Of a stretch of DNA of 64,000 nucleotides, positions 57,633-64,000 are shown piece by piece. The notes under the pieces were generated by a model. That model made no database searches. It saw only the letters and a list, made by a program, of their open reading frames with translations, and had not been told where the DNA came from. The stretch is from Cryphonectria parasitica EP155 (taxonomy: Eukaryota; Ascomycota; Sordariomycetes; Diaporthales; Cryphonectriaceae): positions 496,001-560,000 of the forward strand of contig NW_024468917.1 of the NCBI RefSeq assembly GCF_011745365.1, written 5' to 3'. The position numbers and the translations under genes are program-made. Position 1 is the stretch's first letter. Each line of letters opens with the position of its first letter.

Positions 57633-59461
57633 GCTGGCTGTCCCGTAGTGAGGTAAAGTAAAGGAAAAAGGAAAAGGAAAAATTAGGAGGACAAGGAAAC
57701 GAAGGTCTAAATCGAAGTTCTTTTTCTTTCCGAAGATGAATATCAAAACGACGATGATCCTTTCTTTGACTTCTCTCCCTCTCTGTGCTGTCCCTCTGGT
57801 GAGAACTCCTCCTCGGAGATGCAGGAGAATTGAGCGTTACATCTTGTCTGACATGCGGTGTGCAGCACCCCAAGTCGCGCCATCCCCCTCCAACAGCACC
57901 GTTGGGCAGATGGCTCGTGTCGGTGGTGTCCCCCCGCAAAGGAAGGGCAAGAGGGCGACTATTACCCCCATTTTACCTAACTACTGCCCATCCTCACGCA
58001 TGGACGGATGGTGGTGCGACGACTTTGGCAGGGTTCGTCCTGACTATGCCATAGTAGTATGTAACATGCAGTAGGACCAAAGCACACAAGCAATGCCCAC
58101 TAAACAAAGACGACAGACTGTAAGAGAGTTGTTCGCTTCCCGCCCCCTCCCTGGTCGACTCAGTACTTGGCCTCTCTTTTGTCGTGTTCCAACTCTCAGA
58201 TCGCCTCCCCAAAAAGATCAGTGGATGAAGGCAGAAAACTTCAACCATTGAAGAAAAGAGAAAGAAATTTTTGGATCCCCACTCTGGTGACAAGATCTTG
58301 ATCAGTGAGTCAGCCAAGAGAGAAAGGCAATATGAAAACAAGAGAAAAGAAGAAGTAGAGAGAAAGAAAAAACTCTGCTTTCTTTCGTCATTGACGTGGA
58401 GTCCGCGTTCAGGGGCAGTCCTGGAGAAAGTTATCCGCCCCTAGCCGGTCTTTCATTGTCACAGTAGCGTACTTTTCCCCAGATTCTCGCTCGGTCCCGC
58501 GCGGTCATTTTCTGTTTTATTTTTTCAGCCCTGAAGATCCACTCCCAGGTCGAGCCGTTATCCAGGAGCCGAGGCGGAAGAGAAGGAGAGGGGGAAGGTC
58601 GAGACAGGGCGAGTGAGGACCTTGCGAGCCTTGGCCAGCTCGAGGTCTCCTTTTTTTTTTCTTTTTCTCTTCTTTCGGCCCCTCCTCCCCCCTATGACCA
58701 TCCATAATGGTACGTGGTGAGTAACCACGCATGCCCACAACAATAGCCACCACCACGGCCTCGCCGCCCAGCAAAGGCCAGACCTCCAGGAGAGGGAGAA
58801 AGAAAGATGGCCAATTGCTCCACATGCAGCCTAACCGAGGCCCCTGACCGTCCTCGACTGCCGTCTCAGAAGCTGCAGGAGGGATGAGGGAAGAGAGGAG
58901 GAGGAGGAAGAGGAGAAGGAGAACAGCTTGTCGATTGGAGACCCCTCTCTCTCTCTCACGACGGACAACTGTCCCTAGCCTCAAGCATCACGGGGCCAGC
59001 CCTAAAATCTGGGGTCGACAGCGTTCCTTGTCGCGTTCCAGGAATAGCTCTGCAAAGCTGATGGGCCCTGTCTCTCTCACACACACACACGTACAGGTCT
59101 CCTCCCGCTTCGCGAGTGACTTCCTAGTTGGTCAAAGAAGAGGGACCCACATATTCTATGTTGCTGTTTCCATCGAGATGACAAACGAGTTTGCTTGCTG
59201 CTGAGTTGGCAGCGCAACAAGAGCATGGAGAAGAGGATGAGACAAGCTCTCCGTCTTGTCCTCTTGATGCATCTGTGTTCGTTGACTGCTGGGGACGATG
59301 TACAAGTATGTAACATACACATGTGGGCGAGCGTAGCGGACGTGATCTCTCCTCATGTATTGCACATAGCTCGTCACAGTGTCCGCAAACAATTGGCCCA
59401 TTGGTGTTTCAAATCACACAGTCACGACAAGTGTCATGTTGATGGTGTCACCAGCCCTTGG

Positions 59462-59463
<2 letters not shown>

Positions 59464-59504
<41 letters not shown>
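59464..59504. repeat. (TC)20 dinucleotide microsatellite
   Basis: About 41 bp of uninterrupted TC repeat, about 1 kb upstream of the PAR32-like start. Such tracts bind GAGA-like factors in some eukaryotes; no role is shown here. Confidence 0.85.
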
Positions 59505-59507
<3 letters not shown>

Positions 59508-60180
59508 CCCGGGCATCACTGACCCGTTCTGCCAAGGGGACCGAGCCAACAACCAAACCGGGCGCTACAAGAGAAGGGTAAGGTCAGCTGGGGGATACAA
59601 GGTGACCAAAAGGCTGGAAATGAAATGAAGGGGGGACAGGAAGAAAAAAAACAGAAATCGAATGTACCTTGGGAGGGCCACCAAGCAAGGCAAAGTGCGT
59701 GGCCCGGTTACAAGTCCCATCCCGCCCGCCCTTGGAACATGACTAAAAAGTTGTCGCGGGAAGGGAATCGATGGGGTAATTCTTACCCCATAGAAAGCCA
59801 CGGCAGCAGGTTAACAGGTCTCATGACCACAAGAGGCAATGAGCCCCCCCTGTAACCCCCTTGCCGTTAACTGCAAAGTGTAGCGGGTTCCAGGGCCACT
59901 TTCGACCTTTTCAGCGGTTGTAATTTTTCTCTCTTCATAGTACCCAACCACTGTAAAAGTGATGATGATTTTGATTTTTTTTGTTAGTGAGGAGGGGAGG
60001 TACTTTGGCGCTTCTGGTCTTGTCTCACAATACCAATGTACCAAGCCTCCTTTTTCCCTCATGGATTCTCCCTTGTTTTGTCTTTGGGTCATGGGATCTA
60101 GTGCCAAGTTGGATTTGCTCATTGTTGCAAATTCTTCTCCAAGGGAGGACTCATTAGTTCCTGACCTGGCCTCCCATCCC

Positions 60181-60187
60181 TATATAA
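60181..60187 (+). promoter_or_regulatory. TATA box of the PAR32-like gene
   Basis: TATATAA followed by GC lies about 320 bp upstream of the start codon, giving a leader near 290 nt that includes the CAA repeat. A strong TATA box fits a stress- or nutrient-regulated gene. Confidence 0.5.
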
Positions 60188-60452
60188 GCTCTCGCCCTCC
60201 TTCTCGTGTACACCCTCCTCACCATATAAACCCTTTGTGACATAATCAAGCAAACACACTTCTACTCACTCACTGACAATACCTAATCAATTCATTATTC
60301 TCTCGAAGGAATTCGTTATTCCAACATTCATAACCCTCAACTTCTTGAAAACAACACTGCAACACATACTGCAGAGGAGTCATTTCAATATCAAACAATC
60401 CCACCCTTCTTGACCAGATATCAGCACAACCATTTACTAAACACACCAACCA

Positions 60453-60455
<3 letters not shown>

Positions 60456-60497
<42 letters not shown>
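60456..60497 (+). repeat. (CAA)14 leader repeat just before the PAR32-like start codon
   Basis: Fourteen exact CAA units end 10 nt before the ATG at 60508, in the transcribed leader. CAA repeats form no secondary structure and in other systems make efficient translation leaders. Repeat length could tune expression. Confidence 0.85.
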
Positions 60498-60507
60498 AAA
60501 CAAAAAG

Positions 60508-61029
60508 ATGCCCTCCCGCTACACAATCACCGAGCCTCACCCCACCGTCGCCCAAAACACCTACATCCATGCCGGCCGCGGCGGTGCAGGCAATCACTTC
60601 CGCGCCCCGCTGACCACCTCGCCCGCCGGCGTGCCCACCCCCATCCACCCCGTCGCCACCAACGTCAGCACCACCTCCACCACCTCATCCTCTTCCTCTG
60701 CTTCCGCCTCAGAGGGCCGTCGTTTCTACTCCGGCCGAGGCGGCGCAGGCAACGCCCACAGCCACATCGAGCGCCCCGTCCTCTCCTTCGAGGATGAATT
60801 CTCCCGCGCCGACCGCCGCGGCCAGGCACAGGCCCGCTTCGGTTACCATGTCGGCCGGGGTGGCGCGGGCAACTTCGCGTCGGGGCTGACGGGTGGTCCT
60901 GCCGCCGGCAGCAGCAGCAGCAGCAAGAAGAGCAGGCAGGGCAGCGCGAGCTCCTCGTCTAGCTCGGGCAGCAGTGCAGGCTCGGGTGTGCTGAGGCGGC
61001 TGAGCGGCGTGTTTGGCAACAAGCACTGA
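60508..61029 (+). CDS. PAR32: PAR32-like protein with three GRGGAGN repeats (DUF3602 type)
   Basis: Single exon, 173 residues. The exact heptad GRGGAGN occurs at residues 23-29, 76-82 and 116-122, each preceded by an aromatic or His residue within a few positions (YIHAGRGG, FYSGRGG, YHVGRGG). Ser-rich linkers separate the repeats, and the C-terminus LRRLSGVFGNKH is a short amphipathic basic element. This organisation matches the fungal DUF3602 family, which includes yeast Par32, a protein phosphorylated when TOR is inhibited and an inhibitor of the ammonium transporters Mep1 and Mep3. The protein is otherwise disordered and probably cytosolic. Upstream lie a TATA box and a CAA-repeat leader. 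Function in this organism is inferred from the family only. It is convergent with centractin. Confidence 0.85.
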   Translation: MPSRYTITEPHPTVAQNTYIHAGRGGAGNHFRAPLTTSPAGVPTPIHPVATNVSTTSTTSSSSSASASEGRRFYSGRGGAGNAHSHIERPVLSFEDEFSRADRRGQAQARFGYHVGRGGAGNFASGLTGGPAAGSSSSSKKSRQGSASSSSSSGSSAGSGVLRRLSGVFGNKH

Positions 61030-61975
61030 GGCTTTCGAAGACCTCAAGAAATAGTCTCATCTCTGCCTGTTTCTCCCTCTTTCTTTGTCACGCACATACT
61101 CGGCTTTATGACATGACAGTTGTGGTGCCTGGTGGTGTCGGCAACGTTTTGGACATCTTGAGAGGGTTCTCCCTTTCTTTTTTTTATGGTGCACGGTGGG
61201 CGTTTTCACGGATGACCCAACAAAAGAAAAAGAAAAGTTCTGAACGACTGGCGTTTGGTTTGGTTGAATTTATTTGCTTCTTTTCTTCTTCCGATTTAAT
61301 GAAACTTGGTGGGCCTCAGCTCAAACGAAGAAACATTCGCACAACAAAGAGGAAATGATTAAAGAGAAAGGGAGGAATGGACACCCTTTTTTTTTTTTCG
61401 GTCATTGACCAAACCCTCCCATCCAATTCCTCCTGGCTGGCAGACTCCAGGACATGGATGGGGGTGGGTCATCATTGCGAGCGGCGTTTGTTCTGGTGAA
61501 TCGTGGGTGGAAAGCGATATTTTCTTATGGTCTTTACAATACCCCACCCAGGAAGCGACTTTATGATACAAAAGAAAAAGAAAGGTTCTTTTCGTCTTTT
61601 GGGCGGCTGTATCAGCCGTCTGGTATTATTATGCAGTATGTAGCATACATGAAGGAATATAATGGCCCGACAACGGCCTTGAACAAATCTCCAACAAAAG
61701 ATATCCATCCCTTATGTGACTCAAAAAAGCTGTTTATCGTCAACGTGGGTATCATTTTCTCCGTCTAGTCTGAATGAGATGTCAACTCCGGCTACAGCAA
61801 AGCAAACACATGCTCTTCACTGCACTTATCACCCAATTGATATCTGCACGACCCGAGGGCCCCTCCTCGATGCTGAGATTCGTAGTACATCTTGCTTTCG
61901 CGCTCTGACCCTCTGCATGCCAATTCTCTCTCCTCTTGCTTCCTACGCAAATGATTCTAGTTTAACATGAATCGA
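61030..61975. other. Intergenic region between convergent PAR32-like and centractin genes
   Basis: It should contain both 3' UTRs. A short T run lies at about 61388-61399. ORFs of 70-104 codons have no motifs. No other element was recognised. Confidence 0.5.
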
Positions 61976-63410
61976 TTATGTGAACTTGGTATGGATTATG
62001 TCCGGGTTCTCATGCCAGTCATCAATGCTGACCCACATCTGTAATATGTCGTCAGTCGCTGTTCTTTTGCTTTTTGGGATATCTCATCGTCAGGAACACC
62101 AAGAGGACAGGGCAACTTACCTTTCTAAACGTACTCAGACCAGCCAGAATACTGCCGCCGATCCAGGTAGAGTACTTCCTCTCCGGCGGTGCAAAGATCT
62201 TTATCCGCATATCCTTGACAGCGAGCCTCTGAACCTCGGTCAAGAGGCGGTCACCGAAGCCCTTGGTGAGCGTGCTGCCACCAGACAACACAATGTTCGA
62301 GTATAGTGCTTTCCGCAGGTCCAGGTCCGTCCTGTTGATAGCATCCACCACAATCTGATGCACGCCTGGGTACTCAAGGCCAATAATCTCGGGGTCGAAC
62401 AGGATCTCTGGTGCCCTGAAGCGCTCTGCTCCAATCTAGACCAGTACAACAGTCAGCATCTCATGCGCATCTCGTACAGCTTTGTGACCAGGACAACGAC
62501 AGGGGGAAATAATAGGCAGACAGACCTTCAACTTGTTACCATCCGGCAGCGTGTAGTCCACCACCTTGCTCTGATCCAGCTTCACCTGCGCCCAGTCTTT
62601 CTCCTCCTTCCGCGGGTCATGTGCCACATACGTGACAGCCTCCTTGATGTGCCGCACGACCTCCTTCTCGGCGCTCGTGTGGAACACGTACCCGCTCTTG
62701 CGCAGCAGCGTCTGCAGATACTCCGTAATGTCCCTGCCCGCGACGTCGATCCGCTGGATACTGTTCGTAATGGCAAACCCCTCGTACACCGGCACCGCAT
62801 GCGACACGCCATCGCCCGCGTCCAGCACGATGCCCGTTGTCCGGCCGGAGGCGTAGAGGGACAGAACGGCCTGTATGGATGTGTAGAGAGCGGGGACGTT
62901 GAAGGTCTCGAAGAGAATCTGGGCTGCCGTGTCGCGGTTGCTGCGAGGATTGAGGGGCGGTTCGGTCAGGAGGACGGGGTGCTGCATACATAACACAGAT
63001 AAGATTAGCTCTGGAGCGGCCCAAGGTACAGATAATAGATGGTAACACTATCTATAACAAAGGCAGGACAGGAAGAGGGGGGGGGGGGGAGGCCGTCATA
63101 CCTCTTCGCTCAACGTCTTCAGACCCTCGTCGTAGACGTAGCCCCAGATCTTCTCCATATCGTCCCAGTCCGTCACGATACCGTGCTCCAGCGGGTACCG
63201 GATCTTGAGCAGGCCACGCAGCTCCGTAGCGGCTCTCTGCCCGATAAAGACCTCACCCTCCAACGCGCCGGCCAGCACCCGCAGGTGCTTGGGCCGCCCC
63301 ACAAACGAGGGGAAGTAGCATTTCGGCAGGTCGTCGCCCGCAAACCCGGCGCGGATTGTACCAGAACCGTTGTCGAGCACTATCGGCGCGTTGTGCAGTG
63401 AATCCGCCAT
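61976..63410 (-). CDS. ARP1: Centractin, actin-related protein 1 (dynactin)
   Basis: Exons in transcript order are 63102-63410, 62526-62981, 62121-62435 and 61976-62038, giving 380 residues, the standard Arp1 length. All junctions are phase 0, with donors GTATGA, GTCTGT and GTAAGT. Actin-fold motifs are intact: [20 protein letters not shown] (phosphate loop 1), [19 protein letters not shown] (phosphate loop 2), [20 protein letters not shown] (adenosine region) and [17 protein letters not shown] near the end. The sequence [20 protein letters not shown] distinguishes it from actin. Arp1 forms the short filament of the dynactin complex that links cytoplasmic dynein to vesicles and nuclei; in Neurospora it is one of the ropy genes, needed for nuclear distribution. 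The small last exon encodes [20 protein letters not shown]. Intron 1 contains a C13 run close to its donor. Confidence 0.95.
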
Positions 63411-64000
63411 TGTGTGGGCGTGTTCTCGATGTCCCTCCTCTGGCCCGAACTAATCCGCTTTGTGAGCAATGCAGCTCAACGGATCGCCGCTTGTCTTCTG
63501 TCCTCTTCGCTCGTGCAACGTTCTGGCAGTTCAATCAAGTACAGGAAGACCCCCTTTGCACCGCAACAGGGTTGCCCGTTTCGCGTCGTTCTTGATGCTG
63601 TTTATTTTATTCGCTCTTAACGTTGGCAGCTTCTGATCATGACGAAATGCAGCTGTATCGAGGACGAAAAGGACAGGATCAGAAGAATGTAGTGCCCACG
63701 ATTGGGGCGGTGCCGTCGTGGCAGTGATGATGTCGTGGATGAATGGCTTGAGTTGACTTATGTACTATGTATGTATGTACGATCGCGGGACGTCGTCGTG
63801 GCTAGCGACGCGACTAAGGACGGGAAAGCTCACCCAAGCAAACAAATCGACAGGGGGTGTCCTATCACCGCGACATGCAGGGGATAGCAGGGTTAGGGCT
63901 TTAGGACCCCTAACCCTATCTCTGTATAACCTTTGGAGGCTTTTGGAGACCTTCATTTGGAAGCCTTGCACATATGGAGAATAAGCAACACAGCAGTATG
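63411..64000. other. Upstream region of centractin at the window edge
   Basis: It holds the centractin promoter and perhaps the promoter of a gene beyond the window. A 10-bp inverted repeat built from TTAGGG/CCCTAA lies at 63889-63917. A GTATGTATGTAC-like stretch lies near 63768-63779. No gene is supported. Confidence 0.5.
63889..63917. promoter_or_regulatory. Inverted TTAGGG motif with 10-bp arms
   Basis: AGGGTTAGGG (63889-63898) and its exact complement CCCTAACCCT (63908-63917) are separated by 9 bases. TTAGGG-type palindromes are bound by Tbf1/TRF-like Myb proteins at some fungal promoters. It may serve centractin or a gene to the right. Confidence 0.5.

Larger units (their letters stand above)
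57633..60507. other. Long upstream region of the PAR32-like gene
   Basis: No gene is supported across 2.9 kb. It holds the SDR 3' UTR, purine- and pyrimidine-rich blocks, a (TC)20 tract, a 9-bp inverted repeat at 59771-59791, a TATA box at 60181 and the CAA-repeat leader. Two TTATC (GATAA) motifs near 58433 and 58558 are possible GATA-factor sites but such motifs are frequent. ORFs such as 58517-58984 are low-complexity and rejected. Confidence 0.5.

Noticed and set aside
58517..58984. 155-codon minus-strand ORF
   Set aside because: Low-complexity Lys, Arg and Leu runs from purine/pyrimidine tracts; no motif.
1..64000. CRISPR array, insertion sequence or intact transposon
   Set aside because: This is fungal nuclear DNA; no spaced direct repeats, terminal inverted repeats or transposase, integrase or reverse-transcriptase motifs were seen.
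1..64000. Secondary-metabolite or metabolic gene cluster
   Set aside because: No polyketide synthase, NRPS, terpene synthase or P450 group was seen; the genes are unrelated housekeeping functions.

Overview
The window is nuclear DNA of a filamentous ascomycete (Pezizomycotina), most likely a sordariomycete. The basis is short GT-AG introns (about 50-160 nt) with CTRAY-like branch sites, GC-rich coding exons, pyrimidine-rich leaders, long intergenic spaces full of homopolymer and dinucleotide tracts, and genes typical of the group (NBR1 with four ZZ fingers, a Cut8/Sts1 proteasome tether, Lst8, an Aco2-type aconitase, centractin). No species name can be defended from the sequence alone.

Layout. 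0.3-13.5 kb is a conserved block: NBR1 autophagy receptor (+), Nop13-like nucleolar RNA-binding protein (-), homoserine kinase (+), Sts1/Cut8 (+) and RAD52 (+). 13.5-25.4 kb is a gene-poor, visibly more A+T-rich accessory island. It holds a broken NLR-type STAND NTPase with two CAG-to-TAG-like nonsense codons and a frameshift, a small spliced Cys-rich gene not previously obvious as an ORF, and an eroded carnitine acyltransferase. 25.4-45.2 kb is conserved again: LST8 (+), SCY1/CEX1-like pseudokinase (-), a PHD-finger protein (+), mitochondrial aconitase with an apparent 2-nt micro-exon (-), an FHA tail-anchored protein (-) and an IFRD-family protein (+). 45.2-64 kb is looser: a 4-kb upstream region, a 1,781-residue mostly disordered protein (+), an atypical short-chain dehydrogenase (+), a PAR32-like GRGGAGN-repeat protein (+) and centractin/ARP1 (-).

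Functional links. There is no operon or biosynthetic cluster. Several genes touch nutrient signalling and turnover (NBR1 in selective autophagy, LST8 in TOR complexes, PAR32-like in TOR and nitrogen response, Sts1 in nuclear proteasome tethering). Two touch amino-acid synthesis (homoserine kinase for threonine, Aco2-type aconitase plausibly for lysine). Adjacency alone does not show co-regulation.

All exon structures were assigned by eye from splice motifs, reading frame and remembered family patterns. No search or alignment was run, so splice sites and family names are inferences, strong where protein continuity is restored exactly and weaker where flagged.
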